NCBI RefSeq assembly: GCF_001050155.1
Contig: NZ_LFVY01000021.1
Coordinates: 1-64,000, forward strand
Direction: 5' to 3'
Length of the DNA stretch: 64,000 nt
Source: Nitratireductor soli
GTDB lineage: Bacteria; Pseudomonadota; Alphaproteobacteria; Rhizobiales; Rhizobiaceae
Position numbers and translations under genes: made by a program. Numbering within the stretch: the first letter of the stretch is position 1; each line of letters opens with the position of its first letter. The notes beneath the pieces were generated by a model, which did no database searches, was not told where the DNA came from, and was given only the letters and a program-made list of their open reading frames with translations. Positions 17,895 through 26,804 of this stretch are shown here, piece after piece.

Positions 17895-18182
17895 ATGCGG
17901 GAACATGTCGAACTCGATCCCGATGTGGACGACGACGCGCCAACGGGAAACGACATCACGCCCTACGATGAACAGCACTACATCACCTATCTGCGCCTTC
18001 TCGACGCAAAGGCGGAAGGGGCGGACTGGAACGAAGTCGCGCGCATTGTCCTGCACCGCGATCCAGTTGCGGAAAAGGAGCGGACATATCGCTGCTGGCA
18101 AAGCCATCTTGAACGCGCGCAATGGCTATCGCGCGAAGGCTACCGGAAAATTTTGGAAAAGGCTGTCGCGGAAGGCCGTTGA
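17895..18182 (+). CDS. Small conserved element protein, DNA-binding-like, often paired with DUF2285 genes
   Basis: 95 residues, acidic N-terminus (DPDVDDDAPTGNDITPYDEQ) then a helical body: YLRLLDAKAEGADWNEVARIVLHRD and RTYRCWQSHLERAQWLSREGY. The pattern resembles the helix-rich regulatory proteins that lie next to DUF6499-DUF2285 genes in alphaproteobacterial elements. It is transcribed divergently from the Xre gene and converges on the DUF2285 gene 14 bp away. Function is unknown. Confidence 0.7.
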   Translation: MREHVELDPDVDDDAPTGNDITPYDEQHYITYLRLLDAKAEGADWNEVARIVLHRDPVAEKERTYRCWQSHLERAQWLSREGYRKILEKAVAEGR

Positions 18183-18196
18183 AAATCCGATTCCGA

Positions 18197-18980
18197 TCAG
18201 CCCGTGCGCGGCTTGATCGGATAATGGAGCAGAAGTCGATACCCGCCTCTCATCATCTTCAGCCCGTGGGCGACGAGGCGGCGGGCCTTGTTCTTGCGGG
18301 GATCGTTCTCCCAATCCTCCTTCGTCCCCTGAAAGCCGAGCAGCACTTCCGCGATCGTGCGATAGCTTTCGTCGCGTAGCTTGGCGTCGAGCGCACGCAC
18401 GGACAGGATGTGAAACTGGCGCAACTGCGTCGGCATAGTGCGAAAATCCCGGCCAGGCGGACGGCGATTGAGTGAACGCCAGAAGCGGCGAGCGGCATGG
18501 GCGCGCAACTCGAAGAAGCGATCCGAGGGTAGGCTGAAGGCGTAGAATGCCGCTGCATCGGGCATGGCTTCTGGAAGCCAGAACTGATGCGTCACGCCAT
18601 CGACATACCAGAGGCCGTGCCAGCCATCCTCGGCCTGTCGCAGATCAAGGTTGTCGAGATGTGCCAACGTGACGATGGGGTCGGTTTCGCCCTCCTGATG
18701 CTCGGCGGGCGCTAGGCGGACAGCCTGCGGCTGTAGGCTTGGAATCCAGAACTGAGACCGACCATCAGGCGGTGTTTCGGGATTGCAGGGGAAATCGCAA
18801 CCCCCAGCGCTGGGAGAACGTCTCCAGGCTACGCGGAGTCGGTTCCTCGACGCCCGTTATGATCTGATAGTCGCGGTGATACTCGGCATACCGCCGAAGA
18901 TATTCCCAGGCGAAGCCGGCGGCGGGAATGCTCTTGGCGGGTCTGTAGGTAGCCGGTGAACGCCAGTCGATACTCAGCAT
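18197..18980 (-). pseudogene. DUF6499-DUF2285 regulator split by a frameshift
   Basis: The start at 18980 (GGAGG 7 bp upstream) encodes MLSIDWRSPATYRPAKSIPA and a DUF6499-type N-terminal domain, stopping at 18765 in the given frame. The frame reaching 18197 takes up at PDGRSQFWIPSLQPQAVRLAP and carries a DUF2285 domain (FHILSVRALDAKLRDESYRTI; RLVAHGLKMMRGGYRLLLHYP). Removing one C from the CCCC run near 18792 fuses both into one ~260-residue protein. The family is implicated in control of element maintenance. Mutation and sequencing error are both possible. Confidence 0.82.
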
Positions 18981-19285
18981 CGCGTTGCCTCCACTCGCCG
19001 AAAACAGATGACCGTGCCCGACAAGAGAGATTCGGCAGTACGATGCGACATTTGAAGTCGCTATAGTTCGATATGTTGATCGCGTAATCCGATCAGTATT
19101 TGTGATTTTCTTCCTGGCATTGCTTCTGTGACTTCGCGAGCCAGGCAGAGCCCGGCGAGCGCGGCCGTCTTCGGGCATGGCCGCGTCGCCGATCCGCAAC
19201 GCCGGATCGGCGAAAAAATGCTGGTTGCTGACTATCGGAAAGGCAGGGCCGTAGAGCCGCATTCGCGGCCCTACGGCATTCGCTG
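18981..19285. other. 305-bp gap before DUF932 gene
   Basis: No convincing gene. It must hold the promoter of the DUF6499-DUF2285 gene. A TGATCG-N7-CGATCA dyad (19077-19095) in a more AT-rich stretch is a possible operator. Confidence 0.35.
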
Positions 19286-20131
19286 TCAACGCTCCTTGAG
19301 GCGCTGCATTCCCTCGGCCAGCGTCCAGAGCGCACGGTTGAGGCCCACATTCTGGTCAATGCCATTGATAGGGCGGGAACGGCTGCGGCGGATACGGCCT
19401 TCGGCGTTGCGCTTTTGGCCGTGCAGTCCGCCGCGAATGATGTTCTCCTGAATGACGTTGAACGTGGTCCAGAGGCTTTGTCCGACATCCTCTCGGCGGC
19501 GGGGTGCGATGATCTGCTCGGGACGGATGGGGCTTTCGTCCTCACCGTAGCGGGCGACAAGGCTTGCCTCGGCAAAAACGCGCTGCTCGTCTGGCGATAG
19601 GCGCGTTTCCTTCATCGTCTCGCTCGCATCGATCAGGCGCGGGAAATCCTCTGCCACGGTGTAAACGCCCTCGATAATATCATGCTGGATGTTGCCCTTG
19701 TGCGGCACGCGGACTTCCTCGAAGCGCTCACCCGCAATCATGCTGTTGGTGCAAACGAACCGCAGCATCCCGGCGAACATCTGATAGGCGCTGGTCCCGT
19801 CATGGCTGTTCACGATGATAACCTCGGCAGCCTCCGGCTTGCCGATGCCGTCGTCACGACGCAGGCGCAGCATATGCTTGGCGTGGCCGTGGCGGCTGCC
19901 GTCGCGCGGCGCCGACTGCACGGCGAAGAACGGGAACCATCCCTCCCGGCGCAAACCCTCCACGATGTCGATGGTGGGGACGTAAACGTAACGCTCCGAC
20001 CGGCTGTCATGCGCCTCGCGGGCGAAGATCGACGGGACATGCCGATAGAGGGCTTCGTTGTCGAGGGCTTCGCGTCCGCTGATCTGGTGAGCGTTGCGGC
20101 CGAAACGGGTGGCAAGGTGATGATAGGTCAT
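19286..20131 (-). CDS. DUF932 family phage/plasmid protein
   Basis: 281 residues. Family features: RFGRNAHQISGREALDNEALYRHVPSIFA near the N-terminus, RHGHAKHMLRLRRDD, EVIIVNSHDGTSAYQMFAGMLRFVCTNSMI in the middle, and RRREDVGQSLWTTFNVIQENIIRGG. DUF932 proteins are common on plasmids and phages and have no settled function. The ATG at 20131 is preceded by AGGATCAGGACC; the longer frame upstream is leader sequence. A structured leader lies upstream (20313-20395). Confidence 0.9.
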   Translation of the reverse strand: MTYHHLATRFGRNAHQISGREALDNEALYRHVPSIFAREAHDSRSERYVYVPTIDIVEGLRREGWFPFFAVQSAPRDGSRHGHAKHMLRLRRDDGIGKPEAAEVIIVNSHDGTSAYQMFAGMLRFVCTNSMIAGERFEEVRVPHKGNIQHDIIEGVYTVAEDFPRLIDASETMKETRLSPDEQRVFAEASLVARYGEDESPIRPEQIIAPRRREDVGQSLWTTFNVIQENIIRGGLHGQKRNAEGRIRRSRSRPINGIDQNVGLNRALWTLAEGMQRLKER

Positions 20132-20312
20132 GGTCCTGATCCTTATGGGCTTGGGTTGGAGCGCTGCGCTGCGCTGCAACCCTGCCCGTCGGCGAGACCG
20201 GGGGGTGCAAGGTGCAAGGGCGGCCGGGCCGGAAGGGAAGCACCCGGCCTGCACAAGCGGATGGCGGCTCTGACGACAGTGCGCGAGCATGTATCCGCGC
20301 GGAAGGTTGGGG

Positions 20313-20395
20313 AGACCGGCCCGGTCGAGCGTCAGCGATCCCTTGCGCCGCGCCAGGGGGTGGAACCCCCAAGCAACCGGCCCGGCCAGAGCGCC
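20313..20395 (-). ncRNA. Candidate structured leader upstream of DUF932
   Basis: About 80 bp of non-coding sequence that recurs at 50919-50995. They share an identical 22-bp block and CCAGGGG and CCGGCCCG boxes. The hairpin GGGGG-TGGAA-CCCCC at 20356-20370 is replaced in the other copy by AGGG / CCCT at the same place, which is compensatory. This suggests an RNA or DNA structure under selection. It would be transcribed with DUF932 on the minus strand; no named family is recognised. Confidence 0.4.
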
Positions 20396-20500
20396 GCGGA
20401 AGCCGGGCGCAAGATCCGATCGGGATACGCAAAGCCACAAGACCGGAAAGCCGTACGTCCCGATCTCCGTATTCCTTGAAAGGCGGCGGCCATGAGCATG

Positions 20501-20528
20501 AAGAAGCCCCACCGGAGCGGGGCTTCTT
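20501..20528. terminator. Hairpin terminator after the second DUF736 gene
   Basis: AAGAAGCCCC / GGGGCTTCTT form a perfect 10-bp stem with an 8-nt loop, 12 bp past the DUF736 stop on the minus strand. A-rich and T-rich flanks on both sides allow bidirectional use. Confidence 0.75.
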
Positions 20529-20539
20529 GGATGCCGGCC

Positions 20540-20857
20540 TCAGTCGCCGTTGCGGCGGGACCAGATGAGAGTGTGGGACTTTCGGTCCTCGGCCTCGACC
20601 AGGCTGGCGTAGATCGGGGCCGGGAAGCTCGGATCGTCCAGCTTGACGGAGAGGTATTCGCGCTGTGTCTCGCGGGCGGTCTTCCTCCAGGCCGCGCCGA
20701 ACTCGGTCGCGCCGGCGAAGATGCGGAAATCGGGGCCGCGCTCACTCTCGCCCTCGGTGGGGACGAGCTTGGCCTTGACGTTGAGGGTCAGGGTCTTGAC
20801 CGCACCGGTGAAGCCCGCGCTGTTCTCGTTCCTGGTGAAGGCGCCGATGGTCGCCAT
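20540..20857 (-). CDS. DUF736 family protein (second copy)
   Basis: 105 residues, the canonical DUF736 form: [20 protein letters not shown] at the start, [40 protein letters not shown], then [10 protein letters not shown]. It is clearly paralogous to the protein at 14535-14891 but about 13 residues shorter and differently placed, next to DUF932. AAGGA precedes the ATG at 20857, and a strong hairpin follows the stop. Function is unknown. Confidence 0.9.
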   Translation of the reverse strand: MATIGAFTRNENSAGFTGAVKTLTLNVKAKLVPTEGESERGPDFRIFAGATEFGAAWRKTARETQREYLSVKLDDPSFPAPIYASLVEAEDRKSHTLIWSRRNGD

Positions 20858-21498
20858 TGTCGTATTCCTTTTTTCTGTCGGGCCGCACCATTGCGACCTC
20901 GATAGGGGTCGTGAGATCGAGGACGATCGGCCCTGCACCCGTCGGGGCTGGAACGAAGTGGAAGGCGGCCGGCGGCAGCTTTTTTGTTTCGCGGTGCAAA
21001 GCCGAAGGCGGCGGAAAAAAGCTGGCGACGGACGTTGCGGGAGACGATCGAGGCGAAGCCGGTCTTCGGTCAGACCCCATGCCAATCGAGGACGCGGATG
21101 GAGCGCCCGTTAGCGGAAAATTGAAAAGGATACGGCGGTGGCGGCCATCTCCACGCTTTCATTGGGAACCTGCACGGTCCGAGGTACCTCGTTGTGACCT
21201 GTCAGCGTGATCGGTGGCGGGACGCAATGGCTAGACACCGCGATCATGTCGCCCCACGCCAGATACCGGCATCCGGGGCGTCTCGATCCCGACAGGGCTT
21301 CCCGCGAAATGGCCATCGCCGTCCTTGCGTTAGCGATTGAAGCCGAATGGCGGAAACGCGCCGCAGGCGTGGTTCCGGCGAAGCCGAAAGCGCAGCCCGA
21401 AGGGCAACGCCCATTGTTCTGTATCGTTGGTATCCTACAGGCTACCACTCGATGGTTGAACTTTCGTCGAGCCCAGCGATGACACCGCGGCGCCCAAT
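20858..21498. other. 640-bp interval without a convincing gene
   Basis: Open frames here (for example 21207-21482 plus) lack a ribosome site and family resemblance. It must hold the DUF736 promoter and that of the HNH module at 21499. GC content falls toward the module start, consistent with a junction to acquired DNA. Confidence 0.35.
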
Positions 21499-22227
21499 AT
21501 GATACCCGATGGCATGGCAATCTCTCAAAAATCCATCAAGATTCTCTGGTCAGCCGCTGGCGGGCGCTGCGCGTTCCCTGACTGCTGGGAACGGCTCTGC
21601 TACCATGAGGCCGAGGGGGCTGCGCCCTATACGCTGGGAGAGATGGCACATATCTGCGGCGACAAGCCCGGCGCCAATCGGCATAATCCAAATCAGACGG
21701 ACGCTGAGCGGGATGACTATCAGAACCTGATCCTGCTTTGCCCAACACATCACACGCTGATCGACCGCGAGGAGAACGAGTCCATCTATACAGCGGCGGC
21801 GCTGCACGAGATGAAAGCCGCGCACGAAGTACGGGTACTGGAGCGATTGGATAAGGACGAATCCCCGACCAAGGCAGAGCTGGCCCGCAAGATTCTGCCG
21901 CATCTGGAAGAGAACAGGCAGTCTTGGGCGCAATATGGTCCGATGTCCGAACTTGCGCGCACCCAGCCCCACAACGCCGCCGCGCATGCTGTTTGGGTCT
22001 CCGAGCGGCTGTCCGTCATCGTACCGAACAACCGCAAGATCGCGGGTCTACTCGACGAGTACAAAGCGCTGTTCGACGCTGGCGAACAAGAAGCCGTTGC
22101 CGCCTTCCTGATGCATGCACGCAGCTATGAGCAATGGGTAGAAGACGCAATCCCCTACGCCGCGGTAAAGCGCTTTCCGATGGAATTTGACGAATTGATC
22201 AGAAGGATTTGCGATGGCGGCGCATAG
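21499..22227 (+). CDS. HNH endonuclease domain protein, first gene of a three-gene module
   Basis: 242 residues. N-terminal HNH/zinc domain: AAGGRCAFPDCWERLCYH (CxxxxC), GEMAHICGDKPGANRHNPNQ (catalytic His region), and NLILLCPTHHTLIDR. The C-terminal ~130 residues are helical and unrecognised. The first ATG is 21499; ATG 21514 (AISQKSIKILW) is an equally good start. The last 14 bp overlap the next gene. Small HNH proteins in such overlapping cassettes usually serve phage defence as effector nucleases (inference). Confidence 0.8.
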   Translation: MIPDGMAISQKSIKILWSAAGGRCAFPDCWERLCYHEAEGAAPYTLGEMAHICGDKPGANRHNPNQTDAERDDYQNLILLCPTHHTLIDREENESIYTAAALHEMKAAHEVRVLERLDKDESPTKAELARKILPHLEENRQSWAQYGPMSELARTQPHNAAAHAVWVSERLSVIVPNNRKIAGLLDEYKALFDAGEQEAVAAFLMHARSYEQWVEDAIPYAAVKRFPMEFDELIRRICDGGA

Positions 22228-22624
22228 CGAGAATTTTCCGTGGCCGAGCTACCACGGTCACTATAAATATTTCGAAGGGCAGATGGATCGGCATGAGAAA
22301 GTTGCTTCTCTGACGGCGGAAGGGAACGGCGTCTATCAACTGAGCCGCACGCAAGATGATACGCTGCGCGTCTTCATTTGCGAGTGCTACGCCTTTGGCG
22401 TTGCCGAATATATCGAGACTATCGAGCAGCTTGGTCGCCTCGATGCAGTGATCATCAATTCCGCATGGTGTGGTTACTCGCCTGATGCCAAGCGGCATTG
22501 CCGGGATGAGAATGTCGGCCTGTTCACGATAGCGGAGTTTATGGGAGCCTTACACCGCGATGACTATTGGGCCTACCTGACCGACAAAGAAGAGGAGTAT
22601 TTCAAAAAGCGGGGCTGGGTGTGA
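22214..22624 (+). CDS. Unrecognised protein, second gene of the HNH/NTase module
   Basis: 136 residues. N-terminus HSENFPWPSYHGHYKYFEGQ, then a segment with alternating strand-helix pattern: LRVFICECYAFGVAEYIETIEQ, DAVIINSAWCGYSPDAKRHC, GLFTIAEFMGALHRDDYWAYL. This could be a compact Rossmann-like or restriction-nuclease-like domain, but no catalytic set is certain. AAGGA lies 7 bp before the ATG. It overlaps the HNH gene by 14 bp and the nucleotidyltransferase gene by 4 bp, so the three act together. Confidence 0.75.
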   Translation: MAAHSENFPWPSYHGHYKYFEGQMDRHEKVASLTAEGNGVYQLSRTQDDTLRVFICECYAFGVAEYIETIEQLGRLDAVIINSAWCGYSPDAKRHCRDENVGLFTIAEFMGALHRDDYWAYLTDKEEEYFKKRGWV

Positions 22625-22920
22625 CGCGCAGCGTCACGGTCTATGGCTTTGGCTCCTCCTTCACCTACGGTGTCGCAGCCGATGATGTCGATCTACTGAT
22701 CATCCATCCCGACGCTGACGCGGCCTCTTGCGAGCTTGCTATCCAGTGCAAACGCCGTCTGATGGAGCACATCGCCCGTGCACATGTGACGATGCTCTCG
22801 GTATCCGAAGAAGCGCATTTCCAGTTTATCAAGAGGGCACGAGCGGTTCGTCTTGGAACGATGCGGAAAAGTCATTTGGACGAAGATTTCGAGGTCCTGC
22901 TCGCTGAAATTCGCAAATAA
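22621..22920 (+). CDS. Minimal nucleotidyltransferase domain protein
   Basis: 99 residues. Pol-beta-type nucleotidyltransferase core: VYGFGSSFTYGVAADDVDLLIIHP contains the GS motif and the DVD metal-binding pair, as in MNT-type proteins. There is room for only the minimal domain. The start is GTG 22621, overlapping the previous stop as GTGA. In known MNT systems this domain modifies a partner protein or RNA. Here the partner would be one of the two upstream genes (inference). Confidence 0.75.
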   Translation: MTRSVTVYGFGSSFTYGVAADDVDLLIIHPDADAASCELAIQCKRRLMEHIARAHVTMLSVSEEAHFQFIKRARAVRLGTMRKSHLDEDFEVLLAEIRK

Positions 22921-23097
22921 ATGCCACAGGGCCTTGCCTCATCTTTATAAGCGGCAGAGCCACCGAATTTGGGGGCGATCTCGTCGTTCCACATATTCGT
23001 CCTCGGGGCGAACCTGTTTGGGCTGACTACTCTTAGACTGTCGGGGTCATCCGACCGCGCGGTGGAACTGCGCGGCCGCGATTTTTCTGATGAAAGT

Positions 23098-23120
23098 CCG
23101 GGACCGCTACGCGGCCCCGG
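23098..23120. terminator. Hairpin between the NTase module and the parB remnant
   Basis: CCGGGACCGC, loop TAC, GCGGCCCCGG form a 10-bp GC-rich stem with one mismatch, followed by CCTGTTTT on the plus strand. It lies 8 bp past the end of the parB-like frame on the minus strand and may be its original terminator. Confidence 0.55.
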
Positions 23121-23127
23121 CCTGTTT

Positions 23128-23460
23128 TCATTCTGCCGCAACGACGAAATGGTCATCGTCCTGCGCTTCTGCCTGATCTTCGACCTCGGCGACGCCTGCC
23201 ACTGGTACTTCGTCCAGCCACGCGGGCTGCACGGTGCGTAGCACGGGCGGGAGCCACCCGGTTCCTGCAAGAAGCTGCTGGGCGGCTTCCGCCATCTCCT
23301 GCTTCTTCTTGCCCGCGATCCGCCTCGCCGCCAAGCGCCTCGCGCACCGCTGCGAGGATATGGGCCTTGGTGACGCGACCGAGATAGGCGCGCACCGTCG
23401 GCGTCCAATGCGCCGTCATGTCGAGGGCGATCACCGTCGCATCCCAAAAGGCATTTTAGC
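23128..23460 (-). pseudogene. 3' remnant of a ParB-like element protein
   Basis: Two minus-strand frames together give the C-terminus of the large ParB-like protein of these elements. ALDMTAHWTPTVRAYLGRVTKAHILAAVREALG comes first, then after a frameshift near 23325 RIAGKKKQEMAEAAQQLLAGTGWLPPVLR and an acidic tail ending at 23128. The N-terminal ParB domain is missing, and sequence resemblance ends close to 23460, just before druH. The backbone gene has therefore been cut, most simply by arrival of the defence island. Confidence 0.7.
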
Positions 23461-23504
23461 CGTGGCAAATCTTCGTGTTATCGTCAACGTATGGGCTGAG
23501 GGTA

Positions 23505-26500
23505 ATGGAGCGGATTAGTACTAGGGGGGCGGGTTTGGGGGAACACACGCAGCTCAAGGGCGGATTAGAGTCTCTGCTGAAGCCGCGGGGATTAGTGGAT
23601 CCCGACGGTCGTCCGCTTTATGCTTACAAATTCGCGCGCGCCGACTTCGACCGGATCAGCGCGATCCTCCGGCGATATGGACCTGTTGCCATCCACAACC
23701 GTGATGGGGCAGCCCTTGTCGTTTTTCACGTGGCGGAATGGTTCAGACGTGAGCGGAGCGGCGGGCATTGGGATTGGATTCGCCCACTACGAGCCATCGG
23801 CTTCGACTACGGACCCTATGCCACAATCCAATATCGTGATGTAGAAAGCATGGTTAGCCTCGGCCTGCGTGTGTGGCGCCGGCCCGAGCCGTCGGGGGGC
23901 GAGCGGCTCCTCGCCATCGTACGTGAAGCCGGCTTTCCGGTTGCAGCTGTTCGTGAGGATCCGCGAATCGCGTCTTGGCTGAAGTATTCGGTGCTGTGCG
24001 CCGAGAGGGGTTTCTCTATTCGAGACGCCGTCACCGCCGAGGCTTGGCGTGTCTCTGACCGTTTGGCCCAGGCGCTGTTCGGCCCGGCAATCGAATTCTG
24101 TGAGAACATCGTCGCGTTGCGCGCTTCGCTGCCACCACCAGATGCGCGCGGGGATCCGGTCGATTATCTCGATCAGAACAGACCTGGTTGGCGGGCCGAA
24201 CTCCCCTTCGATGTCGAATATGAGGACATTCGGTCGATGGTCGACCAGGTCGTCCGCCTTCGAGACGATGGCGATGCGGCCCTCGACGTAGGCCGACATC
24301 TCGTTCGCGTCGGCGATGAATGGCGGGCACGGGCGTCGCTCGGACTTTCTGGGCGAATCGACCTTCGGCGTTTGCCGTCGTCAATCGCCCAGATTGTCCG
24401 GGAGGGCCGTCGACTCAGGATATTTCCGCGTCCTCCTTTTTGCGAGGAGTTGATCGCAGTTGCTGCCATCGAGACGTTCGAGAATGACGAGGCGCCGGTA
24501 CATGAACTGCGCGCGTTCGTAGCCAAATTCGATGCACCACTTGCTTTGGAAGAAGAGGCGCGCCTGCTCGTGCAGTCGGGCAATACCACGGTCGGCGAGT
24601 TTATCCCCACTGGAGGGGAGCCGCTACACGAGCCCGTCATAGCGCTCCAGATCGAGCAGATCGACGAAAACGAATCCCCGACCAGGCTGCGCGTCCTAGG
24701 GGCATCACCCGTCCGAACGAGCCGTCCCATGCTCGCACTAGCCGTCCACGATGAGCATTTTCATGCGGTTTCGTTCTCGGCTGGATTCACTGACCTTGGA
24801 CGCTGCATTGATTCGCATCGTCGTGTGGTCAGCTTCAGCGGTTCTGCAACATTCACCTTGGGCGGCGCACGCTGGTCGTGGAGGACGTCGGCGGAGCGCG
24901 ACCTCGATGCGCGCCCCGTTCTCGTAGGCGGTCTCGTCCGCAATGTGCGCGAGACCGTGTTCTGCGGCGTACCACAGCTGTGGATCGAACGAGACGGCCA
25001 CCTCGCTGCACCTAATCGCCGCGCGCTTTACTGGCGCCCCCGCGGAAGGGGAACGTGGCGGCTATTCGAAGATGGTATCCCATGGGGCGACGTGGATCTT
25101 GCCGTGATCGAGAACGACGAGCTTCGATTCGTGATTGGGACCTCGATCGTGCCGTCTTCCTTCAACGTTGTAGCGGATCGAAGTAGAAGGGAGCTTCGGA
25201 TCGCAGGGCTGGGAACGCGGCGGCTCGCTGCTCGCGGCGCGACCGATTTAGAGGTGGGGTTTGATGGCGATGTGGCGATCGTTCGGCTCGGCTCTCCGAC
25301 GGGAACGGCAATAATCACCCTCAGGGCGCGCTGGGATGCCGAACTCGCGTTGACCTATACAGATCCCAGCTACGACCTGCGCCTTATCGATAGCAACGAC
25401 ACCCTCATCCCGCCGCGCTCAAGCTTCTCGGTTGATGGCTTGAAGGGGTTGCGCATCCTCGCAACGCGTGAGGTATTTCTGTGCATGGAACTGCGCGCGA
25501 ACGATACGCCGCGCTTGACGATTACACGGTCCATCGTCGGGGAGGTTCCTCTCTCTGCCTTTACCGATGCGATCACGCACCTCCTCGGCAGCTCCGAGAG
25601 CCTTGACGCCCGCGTCAGCCTTTGCACGATAGGTGGCACTGAACACATCGCTGACGTGCGCTGGTACGCCGAGGACATCGATCCTTTCGACGTTCCCCCG
25701 TCCAACGCATTTTCCGTGCTCGCAACAACCCATGGGCTGGATCTCCAGGGGATTGCGCTCGCGCATCCGGCCGCCGGTTCGGTGCCAGTTGTGGCTCCCG
25801 CAAGCCTAACCGTGATCCGTGACGAATTGAGCAGCAAGCTTCCACCGGGCCCTTGGCTAATCTACGGTCGACGACGGCACGGCGCGAAGATTCGACCCAG
25901 GATCGTGCCTGCGGTGGTGAAAGCATCTGCGGAAGAAGAGACCTTACTCGAGCGGGCCATCGGTATAGATACGCCCACGGAACGTGCGGCGGCGCTCCTT
26001 GAGGCATATTCTCAATCGGATCAGATCGTGCCGGGAGACCGCCGTAAGATTATCGACCTTCTAATCCTTTCTCGGCGAGAGGGGTTACCTGTCTCATCGA
26101 TCGACGCGCTGAAGGCGCTCGACCATTGGCCCGGTTTTGCTACGCTGTTACTCGCGTCATGCGAATCGCTTGATGAGCGCGCGGCACTGCTCGACCTGCA
26201 GCGCGACTTGCCGTTCCTGTGGTCCGCAACAACCATAGCCGACTGGCTGAGCGCCTTCTCGGCTCGGATCGATCATGCCAGCGCACGCTTGTCCCAGCTC
26301 GGCATCGACACCGGCATCGTCTACCGCAGTATCCTCACGGCTCTCGGCGATATCGTAGGTCTGCGGCCGGAGTTGGCGGGCCATGCAAAAGCAGTCTTTC
26401 TGATGCGCATCGCTGGCGAAATGACACGCGAGAACAAGTCGATCGATGGCGCCGCCGTCCATTTCTTGCAGGTTGGCGAGGGCGATGGAGTACGGCGCGA

Positions 26501-26804
26501 GATCGACCGCTTGATCGGTCGTCACGATGAGAACGATCCACCGCCACGGAGCTTGCTCAGGCTTGAAAACAGAGCGGCGCAGCAATCGTATTGGGCACCT
26601 TATGATGAGAGCTTCGCGGACGTCATCGCCGTACCCTTTGCCGTCGCCGATCATGCGAGCGGACGCATGACCCTCGATCAGGGCGAAAGACGCCGTTGCC
26701 GCGACGCCTGGCTTTACGACCCCGAATATTTCGAAGCGGTCTTGCCGATAGGCATTGATGGTGTCCTTCGCAGCAATGCGACGATTGGAGGTAGACCAGG
26801 ATGA
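23505..26804 (+). CDS. druH: Druantia type III protein DruH (STY4851/ECs_5259-like)
   Basis: About 1,100 residues. The N-terminal signature SLLKPRGLVDPDGRPLYAYKF followed by ARADFDRISAILRRYG resembles the STY4851/ECs_5259 family, named DruH in Druantia type III anti-phage systems. The long remainder shows no enzyme motif I can assign and may be a scaffold or sensor. It overlaps druE by 4 bp (ATGA), the standard two-gene type III layout. ATG 23505 is chosen; the frame opens earlier at 23475 without a better start. The parB remnant ends about 45 bp upstream. Confidence 0.85.
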   Translation: MERISTRGAGLGEHTQLKGGLESLLKPRGLVDPDGRPLYAYKFARADFDRISAILRRYGPVAIHNRDGAALVVFHVAEWFRRERSGGHWDWIRPLRAIGFDYGPYATIQYRDVESMVSLGLRVWRRPEPSGGERLLAIVREAGFPVAAVREDPRIASWLKYSVLCAERGFSIRDAVTAEAWRVSDRLAQALFGPAIEFCENIVALRASLPPPDARGDPVDYLDQNRPGWRAELPFDVEYEDIRSMVDQVVRLRDDGDAALDVGRHLVRVGDEWRARASLGLSGRIDLRRLPSSIAQIVREGRRLRIFPRPPFCEELIAVAAIETFENDEAPVHELRAFVAKFDAPLALEEEARLLVQSGNTTVGEFIPTGGEPLHEPVIALQIEQIDENESPTRLRVLGASPVRTSRPMLALAVHDEHFHAVSFSAGFTDLGRCIDSHRRVVSFSGSATFTLGGARWSWRTSAERDLDARPVLVGGLVRNVRETVFCGVPQLWIERDGHLAAPNRRALYWRPRGRGTWRLFEDGIPWGDVDLAVIENDELRFVIGTSIVPSSFNVVADRSRRELRIAGLGTRRLAARGATDLEVGFDGDVAIVRLGSPTGTAIITLRARWDAELALTYTDPSYDLRLIDSNDTLIPPRSSFSVDGLKGLRILATREVFLCMELRANDTPRLTITRSIVGEVPLSAFTDAITHLLGSSESLDARVSLCTIGGTEHIADVRWYAEDIDPFDVPPSNAFSVLATTHGLDLQGIALAHPAAGSVPVVAPASLTVIRDELSSKLPPGPWLIYGRRRHGAKIRPRIVPAVVKASAEEETLLERAIGIDTPTERAAALLEAYSQSDQIVPGDRRKIIDLLILSRREGLPVSSIDALKALDHWPGFATLLLASCESLDERAALLDLQRDLPFLWSATTIADWLSAFSARIDHASARLSQLGIDTGIVYRSILTALGDIVGLRPELAGHAKAVFLMRIAGEMTRENKSIDGAAVHFLQVGEGDGVRREIDRLIGRHDENDPPPRSLLRLENRAAQQSYWAPYDESFADVIAVPFAVADHASGRMTLDQGERRRCRDAWLYDPEYFEAVLPIGIDGVLRSNATIGGRPG

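Noticed and set aside
21207..21482. 91-residue plus-strand frame between DUF736 and the HNH module
   Set aside because: No ribosome site or recognisable family; it lies in an interval where several overlapping frames are open on both strands.
22872..23468. 198-residue minus-strand frame over the parB remnant
   Set aside because: The parB-like text is in the other two minus frames (23128-23334 and 23153-23434); this frame carries none of it.
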